Source: Fibrobacter sp. (GTDB lineage: Bacteria > Fibrobacterota > Fibrobacteria > Fibrobacterales > Fibrobacteraceae). Taken from it: DNA of 41,255 nucleotides. A program made the translations under genes and the position numbers. Positions 31,793 through 40,234 of the stretch are shown piece after piece. The notes beneath the pieces were generated by a model, which was not told the origin of the DNA, searched no databases, and saw only the letters and a program-made list of their open reading frames with translations. The stretch's first letter is position 1, and every line of letters begins with the position of its first letter. The stretch covers positions 1 to 41,255 of the forward strand of contig JAISUZ010000092.1 in NCBI GenBank assembly GCA_031271785.1. Reading direction: 5' to 3'.

Positions 31793-32344
31793 ATGAAATC
31801 CTTAACTAAAGCCGTTTTGTTTTCACTCGCCGCCGTTTCGTTTCTTTTTGCGGAAACCCCTGTTTACGACCCCTGGTCGAGTTTCGGGCTTGGCATTGGG
31901 TTTATGAAACCCACAAGCAACTCTTGGGAGGCGGAATCCGATATGATCTTCCAGGCTCATTTTTTGGCAAACTTTCAAATCCTTTCCATGACAAGCGTTG
32001 TTGCCGATGTGGGTTACGCCGCTCCGGGGAACGGTTTTGACGCTCATGTGGGTTTCCAGCAGCAAATCATTCCGCTTTCGATCACGCCGTTTATCGGCGG
32101 GCTTGCCGGTATCAATTGCGTGACGGAAGATAATCGCGACCTCTCGTTCGGAAAGCGGATCGGCCCCTCGCTCGAAGCGAACGGCGGTGTTCTTTTCTTC
32201 CGCGAATCGTTCTTTCAAATTCGTGCGAAAGGCGGCTACGAGTGGATTTTCAATAAGCATAAAGACCAGGGCTGGAAAGTGGAAATCGGCGTTCTTTTTG
32301 CAAACAGCCGCCCCGGTTTGAAAGCGATTGACGTAAGCCGCTGA
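31793..32344 (+). CDS. Small outer-membrane beta-barrel-like protein
   Basis: A 183-residue exported protein with a signal peptide ending at LFA (residue 20). The mature part has alternating strands (GLGIGFMKPTSNSW, VVADVGYAAPGNGFDAHVGFQQQ, ITPFIGGLAGINCV, KVEIGVLFANSRPG), as in 8-strand outer-membrane barrels. No family is recognised. An AAGGAGAG site precedes the ATG. It converges with the next gene with no spacer. Confidence 0.6.
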   Translation: MKSLTKAVLFSLAAVSFLFAETPVYDPWSSFGLGIGFMKPTSNSWEAESDMIFQAHFLANFQILSMTSVVADVGYAAPGNGFDAHVGFQQQIIPLSITPFIGGLAGINCVTEDNRDLSFGKRIGPSLEANGGVLFFRESFFQIRAKGGYEWIFNKHKDQGWKVEIGVLFANSRPGLKAIDVSR

Positions 32345-34045
32345 TTACTTGGTAAGAGTCAGGCGAAAAAGGACCGCCGCGATTTCAAGAGGGCGCGGAA
32401 GCGCCGTGTCGCGGCTGAGCCCTTGCGGGAGTTTTCCGAAACCGCTTTTTTGAATTTGTCCGCAAATCTTTTCGAGGGCTTCCATAAGCGTTTTATCTTC
32501 CGCGCTTTGAATGGCGTTTAAGGCGATAAGACCGGCGGCATAGCGTTCCGCATTTTCCCTGAGCCCGGAGATATAGCGTAAATCCGCTTGAAGATACCCG
32601 ACCTGCAGGCGCTCTTCATTTTGCAAACGCACTTTCACAAGCCGTTCCTGCGCAGAGGCGGGGCGAATTCCGGGCGCCAAAGGTTTCATCCATTCCAAAA
32701 ACGGACGGCTTTCAAACGCCGAGAACGGCGGATAATTTTCCGGCGAACGGGCATAAGGATTTTCAAGTACAATCTTTTTGGCTTCCTGCGTTTTATCTTC
32801 GGCTCTATAATTGTTCATGACAATGACTTGATCGGCTTCCGCCAAAAAATCACCGCAGGCTCCGATCACGAAAATAAAATGAATTCCCCGATCCGCCATT
32901 TCGCGAACGCGCTCTATTAGAGGAATCAGCGGTTCGCCGCCGCTACCGAGGAGGTTTCGCATCCGGGTATCGCGAATCAAAAAGTTTACGGCGGATACAT
33001 CTTCGTCGATCAGCACGGTTTTCACGCCGCATTCGAGCGCTTCAAATAAATTGGCCGCTTCGCTCGTGGAGCCCGAAGCGGCGGTCGTGGAAAATTTTTC
33101 GGTGGAAATATCTCCGGGCAAACGGCGTACAAGCGGCGCAATTCGGGTTTCCCGGACGGAACGGCCTTCTTCGCTGCGCACGCGGAACGCGGTCGGGTCC
33201 ACAACCACCAATTCACGGCCGTCTCCGGGAATATGCGGGTAAACCGCGCTTTCCAGCGCAGAAAGGAGGGTCGATTTTCCGTGATAAGCTCCGCCTGCAA
33301 TTACGGTGATCCCTTTGGAGATTCCCATTCCGGAAATCTTTTTCCCAAGCGCCTCCAGCGTGACCGTCAGGTTTTCGGGAGCCTTGAAAGGGAACGCCGC
33401 CGCGCGCGGTAAATCCGAGAGTCCGGACGCGCGCGGAAGAACGGCGCCGTTCGAAATAAAAGCTACAAACCCGGCGGCGAGAGCGGCTTCCTGCAAGGCG
33501 TTCCGCAATTCCAGCGTTTCAATATGTTTCCGCGCCGCTTCGAGTTCTTCGGCGCTCGAGCCGTAAAGCGCAGATAAAAGAATGTCGGGCAATATCCGCG
33601 TCAGAGAATCAATCACCGCCGGAGAATCAATTAGGCGATGATCTCCGGGGAGTTTAACTCCCATTAAAATTTGGACTTCAGTCTCTTTTTCCGCGGAAAA
33701 ATTCCCGATGGAAACGGTGTTGCGAAGAAGCATTTCCTGCCCGGGGCGCGCTACCGAAAACATCGAGGCGTCTTCCCGGTTTTCTATTTCTTTAACAAGC
33801 CGGCGCAGCAAATAATCCGCAAACGCAAGCCCCTGCACCGGGTTTGCGACCAAATTCCCGGAATAATTCAGAATCCGCAGCGGAACGGTTAAAGAAATTC
33901 TGGAGGCGGGCGCGTAAGGGTCGCCCTGCACATGAAGGAAATTCAAAGTAAAATCACCGAAATTCCAGGAACGCTGAGCGAGACTCTTGTATAAGCCGTA
34001 TTTTTTCCCGGAAAAGCTTCTTAATTTTTGATATAAGTCCTTCAT
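32345..34045 (-). CDS. ABC-class P-loop ATPase, COG3044-like
   Basis: A 566-residue cytoplasmic ATPase of the little-studied ABC-class family (COG3044, related to trypanosome MRB1590, which binds RNA). An N-terminal domain with GDPYAPASRI is followed by the core. ITVIAGGAYHGKSTLLSAL holds Walker A, VDPTAFRVRSEEGR is family-typical, SGSTSEAANLFEALE stands where the ABC signature would be, and KTVLIDEDVSAVNFLIRD is Walker B. There is no membrane domain. The biological role is unknown; an RNA function is suggested only by the relative. The gene stands alone. Confidence 0.85.
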   Translation of the reverse strand: MKDLYQKLRSFSGKKYGLYKSLAQRSWNFGDFTLNFLHVQGDPYAPASRISLTVPLRILNYSGNLVANPVQGLAFADYLLRRLVKEIENREDASMFSVARPGQEMLLRNTVSIGNFSAEKETEVQILMGVKLPGDHRLIDSPAVIDSLTRILPDILLSALYGSSAEELEAARKHIETLELRNALQEAALAAGFVAFISNGAVLPRASGLSDLPRAAAFPFKAPENLTVTLEALGKKISGMGISKGITVIAGGAYHGKSTLLSALESAVYPHIPGDGRELVVVDPTAFRVRSEEGRSVRETRIAPLVRRLPGDISTEKFSTTAASGSTSEAANLFEALECGVKTVLIDEDVSAVNFLIRDTRMRNLLGSGGEPLIPLIERVREMADRGIHFIFVIGACGDFLAEADQVIVMNNYRAEDKTQEAKKIVLENPYARSPENYPPFSAFESRPFLEWMKPLAPGIRPASAQERLVKVRLQNEERLQVGYLQADLRYISGLRENAERYAAGLIALNAIQSAEDKTLMEALEKICGQIQKSGFGKLPQGLSRDTALPRPLEIAAVLFRLTLTK

Positions 34046-34089
34046 CCCGGTAAAGTTAAAATTATTTCACCTCCGGCCGCAGAAATCTT

Positions 34090-34095
34090 TATATT
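34090..34095 (+). promoter_or_regulatory. TAnnTT -10-like box of the PEGA gene
   Basis: TATATT followed by TTG, near the TAnnTTTG box known in Bacteroidota, 29 nt before the ATG at 34125. AGGAGT is the ribosome site. Confidence 0.45.
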
Positions 34096-34124
34096 TTGAA
34101 GGTGATTTATTTTCAGGAGTCCTT

Positions 34125-34643
34125 ATGAAAACTCATTTACTCAGCTTTCTTTTAATTGCATTTTTTGCATTCCCCGTTTTTGCCGAAGACGATGTCCCGC
34201 CCCGCGGCGGCACGGGTAAAGTAACAATCATTACCGATCCGCCGAACAGCCAGGTTTTCCTCGGCGGTGAAGACCTCGGAAAAAGCCCCATTGTCGAACG
34301 CGATTTTAAATCCGGGCGGCATACTCTCGTCGTAGTGGACCAGGGTTACGAACTCGTAAACGAACGCTTTAACGTGTGGCCGAACAAAGTAAATACTTAC
34401 GACGCTAAAACCGTTATTCCGAAAGGAAACATCCGTGTAACTACCATTCCGGGAAAATGCGTTGTCTATGTAAACGGCGAACTTTCCGACAAAACCGACG
34501 GCGCCGCCCTCACCATCCGTAACCTGGATGCCGGCGACCACCTGGTGCGCATCGAATGCGGCGGCAAGAGAAACAAAGAAGCCCTCGTGAATGTGAAAGG
34601 CGAAGAAACCACCGAAATTACCATTGACGCGACCAAGAAATAA
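34125..34643 (+). CDS. Exported protein with two PEGA-like domains
   Basis: A 172-residue exported protein with a signal peptide ending at VFA (residue 20). Two PEGA-type beta domains follow. The first (about 30-90) reads GKVTIITDPPNSQVFLGGED, then LGKSPI and LVVVDQGYE. The second (about 97-170) reads GNIRVTTIPGKCVVYVNGEL, then LTIRNLDAGDHLVRIECGG. PEGA domains are found in surface and periplasmic proteins and may bind sugars or peptides; no precise role is known. AGGAGT precedes the ATG and a strong terminator follows. Confidence 0.8.
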   Translation: MKTHLLSFLLIAFFAFPVFAEDDVPPRGGTGKVTIITDPPNSQVFLGGEDLGKSPIVERDFKSGRHTLVVVDQGYELVNERFNVWPNKVNTYDAKTVIPKGNIRVTTIPGKCVVYVNGELSDKTDGAALTIRNLDAGDHLVRIECGGKRNKEALVNVKGEETTEITIDATKK

Positions 34644-34667
34644 ATTTCGGCAACCGTTTAAAACGAG

Positions 34668-34700
34668 AAAAGGTGGTTTCAAGAACCACCTTTTCTTTTT
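34668..34700 (+). terminator. Rho-independent terminator of the PEGA gene
   Basis: AAAAGGTGGTT (34668-34678), TCAAG loop and AACCACCTTTT (34684-34694) form an 11-bp perfect stem followed by CTTTTT. It lies next to the 3' end of the minus-strand tRNA and could serve both strands. Confidence 0.95.
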
Positions 34701-34702
34701 CG

Positions 34703-34775
34703 AGGCGACTCCCGGACTCGAACCGGGGAATGAGGCTTTTGCAGAGCCGTCCCTTACCAACTTGGGTAAGTCGCC
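34703..34775 (-). tRNA. tRNA-Cys (anticodon GCA)
   Basis: On the minus strand the acceptor arms GGCGACT and AGTCGCC pair at the two ends, with T as discriminator. The anticodon loop reads CTGCAAA with GCA as anticodon, and the T loop has GGTTCGAGTCC. About 73 nt with no variable arm. The CCA end is not encoded. It stands alone; no tRNA-fragment repeat nearby suggests an insertion at it. Confidence 0.95.
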
Positions 34776-34823
34776 ATTTCGGGAAACAATAATAAGTAAA
34801 ATTTTCTTAATTTCCAAGTGAAT

Positions 34824-35342
34824 ATGCGAAATCATCAGAGGTTTCAAAGGTTTCTCGCGCGGCTCGCGGTACTTTGGATCCGCTCGCTTCGAGTGGAATG
34901 CGTACCGCCGAAAGATTTTCGGCCGGGAATCATCGCGCTATGGCACGAAGACCTGGTGGCAAGTACCGCCGCTTTCCGGAACAGAGGTATTCACGCGATG
35001 ATTTCCGGGAGCCGCGACGGGAGTTTTTTCTCTGCCGTGGTGTCTTTGCTCGGCTACCAAACTTCGCAGGGTTCCACAAGCCGCGGCGGCACAAGCATTA
35101 GGCATCTGCTTTCCTCCTTAAAACAGGGGCATTTTACGGCGATGGCGTTAGACGGCCCGCGAGGCCCTGCCCGAACCGTCAAGCCCGGAACGGCGTGGCT
35201 TGCCCAAAAATCCAATTGCCCGGTATGGATGATTTCCGCATTTTATCAAAAGGCTTTCCGGCTTTCCACATGGGACAAACTTTTCGTTCCTCTTCCCTTT
35301 TCCAAAGTCCGGATTGAAATAAAAGAATGTTATCTTTCGTGA
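34824..35342 (+). CDS. DUF374 lysophospholipid acyltransferase-like protein
   Basis: A 172-residue membrane-associated protein. ALWHEDLVAS replaces the classical H-x4-D motif of acyltransferases with the DUF374 form WHEDL. SRDGSFFSAVV, QGSTSRGGTSIRHLL and ALDGPRGPARTVKPGT are family landmarks. It probably transfers an acyl chain in phospholipid or lipid A synthesis. A TAATTT box (34808-34813) lies 10 nt before the ATG at 34824, and no ribosome site is seen; a GTG at 34818 is the alternative. The exonuclease gene follows after 19 bp. Confidence 0.8.
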   Translation: MRNHQRFQRFLARLAVLWIRSLRVECVPPKDFRPGIIALWHEDLVASTAAFRNRGIHAMISGSRDGSFFSAVVSLLGYQTSQGSTSRGGTSIRHLLSSLKQGHFTAMALDGPRGPARTVKPGTAWLAQKSNCPVWMISAFYQKAFRLSTWDKLFVPLPFSKVRIEIKECYLS

Positions 35343-35361
35343 AAAAGAAACGGAGCTTTTT

Positions 35362-36006
35362 GTGAAACTTTACGCCAAATTTGTAGCCTTTGACTTGGAA
35401 ACTACCGGACTCAGCAGCGATCAGGATGATATTATTGAAATCGGAGCCGTTAAATTTACCGTGGAACTGATTGACGGCGCTTTTAAACCCAAAAAATTAA
35501 GCGAATTTCAAACCTTTGTACGCCCGAATATGCTGATCCCTGCCGAAGCCACCAGAATCAACCATATTACGGACAGCATGGTCGAAAGCGCTCCCGCTGT
35601 GGGAGAAGTGCTCAAACAATTCACCTCGTTCTGCGGTTTGGACACAATTCTCGTGGCGCATAACGCCGGGTTCGATACCGGTTTTCTTAAAAACGCCTAC
35701 CTTAAAAACCCGCAGCTCCTCCCCGGAAACCCAATTGTCGACAGCTTGAAAATCGCAAGAACCATTCTTCCGGAACTCCCGAATCACAAACTCGGCGAAC
35801 TCGCGGCCATGCTCCGCAAGAGAAATCAAATTTCCATGAACATCACCTCCGACCAAATGCACCGTGCGGTTTACGACTGCGAAATGCTTATGGAAGTTCT
35901 CGTGGCGCTGCTGCGGCGGCGCATTCGGGAAAAAGATTGGGAGATGGTGAATATTTTACAGGCGGTGATTCGCCACAGCGGCGAGCCCGCTTATATTAAA
36001 GGCTAA
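35362..36006 (+). CDS. DnaQ-type 3'-5' exonuclease
   Basis: A 214-residue DEDDh exonuclease. AFDLETTGL gives Asp11 and Glu13, VAHNAGFDTGFL gives Asp105, and HRAVYD gives His167 and Asp172. Such proteins proofread as Pol III epsilon or act in stand-alone repair or RNA trimming. No polymerase-binding tail is recognisable, so the exact role is open. It starts with GTG, with GGAG 6 nt upstream. The crcB gene follows after 1 bp. Confidence 0.85.
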   Translation: MKLYAKFVAFDLETTGLSSDQDDIIEIGAVKFTVELIDGAFKPKKLSEFQTFVRPNMLIPAEATRINHITDSMVESAPAVGEVLKQFTSFCGLDTILVAHNAGFDTGFLKNAYLKNPQLLPGNPIVDSLKIARTILPELPNHKLGELAAMLRKRNQISMNITSDQMHRAVYDCEMLMEVLVALLRRRIREKDWEMVNILQAVIRHSGEPAYIKG

Positions 36007-36007
36007 A

Positions 36008-36376
36008 ATGATTCCCGTTCTTTTGGTGGGGCTCGGCGGCGCATTCGGGAGTATTTCCCGTTACCTCACGTCCGTAGCGGTTCACCGGTTTTTCAGCGCG
36101 CCTTTTTACCTCGGCACTTTCGCAGTCAATATTCTGGGGTGTTTTTTAGCCGGGATTTTGATTGCCGTGATTGAAAAACAGGAATGGGGAAATTCTCATT
36201 TAAGGTGGCTGCTCATCACCGGTTTTTGCGGAGGATTCACCACATTTTCGGCAATGTCGCTGGAAAGTCTCACGCTGATTAAATCCGGGCGAGTTTGGGA
36301 ATGCCTTGCTTTTAACATCGCGAGTATTTTACTCGGATTGCTTGTCGTTTTTGTGGGATCTTCGCTTTTGCGGTAA
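36008..36376 (+). CDS. crcB: Fluoride channel CrcB (Fluc)
   Basis: A 122-residue membrane protein with four helices. It shows VGLGGAFGSISRY in the first helix and the hallmark GFCGGFTTFSAMSLES. Dual-topology dimers export fluoride. It begins 1 bp after the exonuclease stop, so it is cotranscribed. No fluoride riboswitch is visible, since no leader exists here. Confidence 0.93.
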   Translation: MIPVLLVGLGGAFGSISRYLTSVAVHRFFSAPFYLGTFAVNILGCFLAGILIAVIEKQEWGNSHLRWLLITGFCGGFTTFSAMSLESLTLIKSGRVWECLAFNIASILLGLLVVFVGSSLLR

Positions 36377-36395
36377 TGATCGTTATACCGCCAAG

Positions 36396-37169
36396 TTATT
36401 TCATATCCAAATTTTTTAATCGTTTCGGCAAATTAGGGTGTGAAGACATTTTTTCTGCAAACCATTTCCAAAAACCGGGTTCATTTTGTTCATTGTTAAT
36501 ATATTCAGCAATATTGACTTTGGTATAAAGTTTCTTCCCTGCCGCTAAAATCAGCAATCCGTCTGCCGCTCCATTGAGGCTTAACGCTTTTCCGATATTG
36601 TCGCAAGTATATTCACAGGCTCTCGAATAAGCCTTAGGCAGAAAAGGCAATATTACAGAAGGAAGCAACAACAAACTTCTAGTCATGTGACTTCTCTTTA
36701 CATGACCCAATTCATGGGCAATAATAAATTCCAAGGCTTCTTGTCCTTGTTCATAAGCGATTTCTAAAATCTCAGAGTATATTACCACATAATTTCTGCC
36801 GATGAATCTTGTTGCAAATGCATTCAGCATTCCATCCGATTGAAGTATATAGGACGCCGGAATGCTGATCTTTAATTTTTCACAATGTCTCTCAAGAATT
36901 TCATATATATCCGGAAACTGAGATTTTGTTATTTTAACGGCATTTCCTTTAATATGTCCGACAAATAAACCGGCACGAATAAAAAAGAATAAAGCCAAAA
37001 GCCCCCCATAAAACAGAAACATAAGAACCGCCGGCAGCACATTTGCAGGCGCTTTTGAAAGTTCGACAATTGCTAGTAATATCAGCAAATAGGCAATGAT
37101 GCTTATGATTAAACGAATAGAAAAATAGAATCGTTCTTTCGGATTAATTTTATAAGAGATTTTTTCCAT
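36396..37169 (-). CDS. M48-family membrane zinc metalloprotease
   Basis: A 257-residue integral-membrane protease. Two helices lie at about 17-38 and 46-70. The zinc motif is HELGH (152-156), in the wider FIIAHELGHVKRS, and the third ligand is Glu186 in ACEYTCDN. Related HtpX and Ste24-type enzymes remove damaged membrane proteins; this one's substrate is unknown. AAGGATA precedes the ATG. It is the distal gene of the AT-rich minus-strand block. Confidence 0.88.
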   Translation of the reverse strand: MEKISYKINPKERFYFSIRLIISIIAYLLILLAIVELSKAPANVLPAVLMFLFYGGLLALFFFIRAGLFVGHIKGNAVKITKSQFPDIYEILERHCEKLKISIPASYILQSDGMLNAFATRFIGRNYVVIYSEILEIAYEQGQEALEFIIAHELGHVKRSHMTRSLLLLPSVILPFLPKAYSRACEYTCDNIGKALSLNGAADGLLILAAGKKLYTKVNIAEYINNEQNEPGFWKWFAEKMSSHPNLPKRLKNLDMK

Positions 37170-37214
37170 ATCAAATATCCTTATGGTGTGGTAAAATACG
37201 TATGTACATTCCGG

Positions 37215-37220
37215 AATATA
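37215..37220 (-). promoter_or_regulatory. TAnnTT -10-like box of the M48 gene
   Basis: TATATT then CCGG on the minus strand, 45 nt before the ATG. The palindrome ATTCCGGAAT (37208-37217) overlaps it. Confidence 0.35.
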
Positions 37221-37291
37221 TTCTTTTTTTTGCCGTTTACGCTATATTATATTAAAAATATTTTTTCACATTTTTTGCGCTAAAACCTTTG

Positions 37292-37432
37292 TTACAAATT
37301 ACCATTCATAACGGTTTTTACCGTTTCATAGAAATTTGCACAGTTACCTTCACCGGCAAACTTCCATTTAATCATTCCGTTTGGTTTCAGCGCAGCGAGA
37401 CTGTTCTTCAAAAGTTTTTGATGATCTCCCAT
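37292..37432 (-). pseudogene. C-terminal fragment of a class I SAM methyltransferase
   Basis: A 46-codon minus-strand frame reads LAALKPNGMIKWKFAGEGNC followed by ANFYETVKTVM. That matches the motif-IV/post-motif region of trans-aconitate-type methyltransferases (LKPNG...W-FAG-GNC-NF). The frame is open upstream only to a TGA near 37465, so the SAM-binding part is gone. It sits in the 318-bp gap between the M48 and HXXEE genes. The rest of that gap is AT-rich and empty. Confidence 0.5.
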
Positions 37433-37487
37433 TCTTTTTGATGTTTTGAGGCTTGCCTGTATTTTTCTCAGTCAAACTCAAAATGAT

Positions 37488-38036
37488 TCATCGTTTTACC
37501 TTTCCCAATTTTACTGTTTTATTTCTTCTGTCATACATTTCTGCTAATTTGTGAGCAAAAAGCAAATTTGCCCCCACTAACACGAATCCTATGATTGTCC
37601 ATAAAACCATTTCGGAAATCGGAAACACATTGTCGAAAATGATCTTGTACAATGCGTAAACGCAGTAAACTAATGCTAAGAAAGTGGTCCCAATAGCCGG
37701 AATGTATCGCTTTAAAATGATCCATTGCCCCAAATGCACCAATAAGTGTACAAAAAATCCCATAAACGCTGCGAGCCACAAAAGATAATTGTCAAAAAGA
37801 ACCGAGCCTACTGTTATCAAACTCAGCAGTAAAAATTCTTCCGCTACGGCAAGAGCAAATGCCGATGCGGACAAATTTTCCATTCGCGGTAAAAAACGCT
37901 TTGATATTTTCGGAAATTTTTCAGTCAGATAATCCTTGTTTTTGTGAATCCAGGATTTGAAGAATATTATTTCCTCAAAATCGTGTATCATAAACACAAT
38001 CGGAAGTAACCAAACTATTAAACCGAATTTTTCCAT
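37488..38036 (-). CDS. HXXEE-domain membrane protein
   Basis: A 182-residue multi-helix protein of the HXXEE family, named for the motif seen at the start (IHDFEEIIF). AVAEEFLLL and GFFVHLLVHLGQWIILKRY are further conserved stretches. About five hydrophobic helices are visible. The function of the family is unknown. It is in an AT-rich accessory block and starts 122 bp after the HdeD-like gene. Confidence 0.8.
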   Translation of the reverse strand: MEKFGLIVWLLPIVFMIHDFEEIIFFKSWIHKNKDYLTEKFPKISKRFLPRMENLSASAFALAVAEEFLLLSLITVGSVLFDNYLLWLAAFMGFFVHLLVHLGQWIILKRYIPAIGTTFLALVYCVYALYKIIFDNVFPISEMVLWTIIGFVLVGANLLFAHKLAEMYDRRNKTVKLGKVKR

Positions 38037-38158
38037 TGTTGTCTATCTTCATTAAATCATTTCAGGGCAAGATTCAAAACCCAATTGTTCATAGAACGAA
38101 TCTTGTCGATTAAATTAGAAATTCTCTAATTCGAATTTATGCGAAAAATAAATTCAGG

Positions 38159-38689
38159 TCATTTTCCTTTGGAAGAAAATCCTAAAACAATGTAGGATAT
38201 ACCCAGGAAAATCAGGGAAATACTGACCCAAATCAAAACGGTTCCAAGCGCTAAAGCGGGAATTGCAATTACGGCAAAAGCTAAAAGCAATGTGACGATC
38301 GCCAAAAAGAGCAGCCAACCCCAGTTTTTAACGCCCAAATGTTTGAATTCAAAAGAATGCCCCATAAGAACCGCGCCTCTGAAAATCAGCCAAAAGCCGA
38401 TAAAAAATGCCAGGATTTCCATTTGCTCAAAGAGGCTGGAACTCATCAGCATAATGCCGATCAGCAAGTCTAAAACTCCGCCGGCAAGATACCACCCCCA
38501 ATTTTGATTACGGGTATTGTAGAGAGAAAACACAATTTCAAAAATTCCCCACACGAAAAACGAAACGGAGAACAGGATAGTCATCGCAGCGATAGACGCA
38601 AAGGGCTTCGCCAACATAAATACTCCGCCGATGATAAACAAAACGCCGATCAAAGAGAGTAACCACCAGTATTTAATTGAGTAACTCAT
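38159..38689 (-). CDS. HdeD/DUF308-like membrane protein
   Basis: A 176-residue protein with six short helices in three helix pairs, each opening with a G-x-L/I-x-I-I-x-G pattern (LIGVLFIIGGVFML, GGVLDLLIGIML, WLLFLAIVTLLLAF). This is the HdeD/DUF308 layout, linked to acid resistance in Enterobacteria but broadly uncharacterised. No ribosome site is seen; a TATATT box lies 6 nt before the ATG. Confidence 0.8.
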   Translation of the reverse strand: MSYSIKYWWLLSLIGVLFIIGGVFMLAKPFASIAAMTILFSVSFFVWGIFEIVFSLYNTRNQNWGWYLAGGVLDLLIGIMLMSSSLFEQMEILAFFIGFWLIFRGAVLMGHSFEFKHLGVKNWGWLLFLAIVTLLLAFAVIAIPALALGTVLIWVSISLIFLGISYIVLGFSSKGK

Positions 38690-38695
38690 AATTGA

Positions 38696-38701
38696 AATAT
38701 A
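38696..38701 (-). promoter_or_regulatory. TAnnTT -10-like box of the HdeD-like gene
   Basis: TATATT then TC on the minus strand, 6 nt before the ATG. It predicts a leaderless message. Confidence 0.4.
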
Positions 38702-38877
38702 AATTAAATACCATTGTTTTTTGGCTTTTGTATTCGATTTTTTGTGAAAACGAGAAAAAACGGCGTTTCAAGCATAAAAATGTAGGTTCATACTAACAAT
38801 TCTGTCTTCTATCTATTTATAAATAGTATTTATTTCTTCATAATTTTTTCTCTGAGCATGACTCCAACATCTCCATA

Positions 38878-39558
38878 TTATTGCTTATTTTCCAAATCTA
38901 AATATATTCCTGTGTGGGCATTAAACGTAAATTCGGGATATTCCGTGAAATCCACATTGGGCAAGTAATTTTTATAAGATTCTTTATCGATCAAAAAGAA
39001 TTTTTCAAACCCATAATGCTTTACTCTTTTGTGGAGCGGATTCAGAAATTCATTTATTTGCGAGTTCAAACCGGAATGCAATAAGAATTGGACAAACTTT
39101 TTGTAAGTTACATTTTTTCGCCCAAATTCCTGCTCGTATTCATCAGAAAGTTTTTTTGCCAAGTCTAAATAAAAAATGGGTTCTCTGAAACCGATTGATT
39201 CGAGTTTCGATAAATCAAAGTCTTTTTTTATTAAGGGTAAACTCGCCTCTATATTTTTTAATACCGTCGTAAAAAGAATCGGTGTTTTATGATAAAGGCG
39301 TAAATGAACATCGCCATTTTCTTTACTTTCGGAAACGTAAAGAATAAAGTCCAATGTATCTTTCCCGGCAAGCCAATAATAGGAATATGATTTGGAATAC
39401 CAGGCAAATTCATTCAAAGCATCTTTATGTTTAACGATCGTTGTATCTTGAATATTTTTCGCGTTGTTTGCCGGTTTGGTCTGTTTTTCCGCAGTTTGTC
39501 TGCAACCGCTTGCGATGAAAATAAGAAGATATAAAAATGTGATTACTATTTTTCTCAT
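38878..39558 (-). CDS. Lipoprotein of unknown function
   Basis: A 226-residue lipoprotein (IASGC, Cys19). After a short polar linker it is a mixed alpha/beta domain with many aromatic residues (WYSKSYSYYWLAGKDTLDFIL, HLRLYHKTPILFTTV). I do not recognise a family. Its ATG overlaps the DinB stop (ATGA), so the pair is coupled. AT-rich codon use is like the surrounding block. Confidence 0.6.
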   Translation of the reverse strand: MRKIVITFLYLLIFIASGCRQTAEKQTKPANNAKNIQDTTIVKHKDALNEFAWYSKSYSYYWLAGKDTLDFILYVSESKENGDVHLRLYHKTPILFTTVLKNIEASLPLIKKDFDLSKLESIGFREPIFYLDLAKKLSDEYEQEFGRKNVTYKKFVQFLLHSGLNSQINEFLNPLHKRVKHYGFEKFFLIDKESYKNYLPNVDFTEYPEFTFNAHTGIYLDLENKQ

Positions 39559-40028
39559 TTCAACAAATCTTCTATTTCCCGAAGATGTAATTTAAAATGC
39601 CGCAAATAGTCGAAAATCATACTTTTTAAAGATACATTTTCACCCGTTGCCGATATCCATTGATTGTCTAATTTATCTTCATTCACATTATTAATAACAT
39701 GAATAATATGGAGATTGGCGTACTTCCAAAGTTGAACCAGATTTGCCCAATTTTCCGATTCGTAATTCTGAACTGCAATCCAACGATCGTTATTGCCAAA
39801 ACTGGCGTAACAGGGAAAAGTAAAAGGACTCGGTTGGTATTGCAGGTGAATAATTCTATGGGTATTATTCGAAGCCGAATCCACCAGACGGCCTACAATT
39901 TGCTTGATGTTTCTATTTTGACTGTTACGGCGTACCGTCACCTCATTTTCATTCAGCATTGAAAGCCTGGGTTCCCAAGCTTCAACCAAATTTAACAATT
40001 CGTGATTATTTGAGTTAAATGGGGACAT
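39555..40028 (-). CDS. DinB-superfamily protein
   Basis: A 157-residue four-helix-bundle protein. IKQIVGRLVDSASNNTHRI, the ENWANLVQLWKYANLHII stretch and the closing LRHFKLHLREIEDLL fit the DinB/YfiT fold, whose histidines bind a metal. Family members are thiol transferases, or hydrolases of unclear substrate. No ribosome site is seen; a TAATTT box lies 6 nt upstream. It is the first gene of a two-gene unit with the lipoprotein. Confidence 0.75.
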   Translation of the reverse strand: MSPFNSNNHELLNLVEAWEPRLSMLNENEVTVRRNSQNRNIKQIVGRLVDSASNNTHRIIHLQYQPSPFTFPCYASFGNNDRWIAVQNYESENWANLVQLWKYANLHIIHVINNVNEDKLDNQWISATGENVSLKSMIFDYLRHFKLHLREIEDLLK

Positions 40029-40034
40029 AGTGTT

Positions 40035-40040
40035 AAATTA
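40035..40040 (-). promoter_or_regulatory. TAnnTT -10-like box of the DinB gene
   Basis: TAATTT then AACACT on the minus strand, 6 nt before the ATG. It resembles TAAATT-AGCACTCT before the LolA-like gene. Confidence 0.4.
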
Positions 40041-40234
40041 GAAATATTTTTCGGTTGGTGTGGAGTAATGTAGGCCAATAACTTACCGAAATATAAGTTC
40101 TTTTTCGTTATTGATATTATACTACATCAGAGAATCTGGTGTTTTTAAATGAATTATTAGAAAACATTTCTATTTATTCCCTGATAAATCCTTACAATTT
40201 AAGACATTTGTATATGTATCCGAAAGCGGAATGC

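Noticed and set aside
34703-34775. tRNA-Cys as an integration site for the AT-rich block
   Set aside because: I see no second copy of the tRNA 3' end and no integrase nearby.
34152-34847. Minus-strand open frame of 231 codons
   Set aside because: It runs across the PEGA gene, a terminator and tRNA-Cys. It has no family motifs, while the plus-strand PEGA domains are clear.
35940-36010. Fluoride riboswitch before crcB
   Set aside because: crcB starts 1 bp after the exonuclease gene, so there is no leader. The GGCGGTGATTCGCC sequence is inside coding DNA and lacks the full motif.
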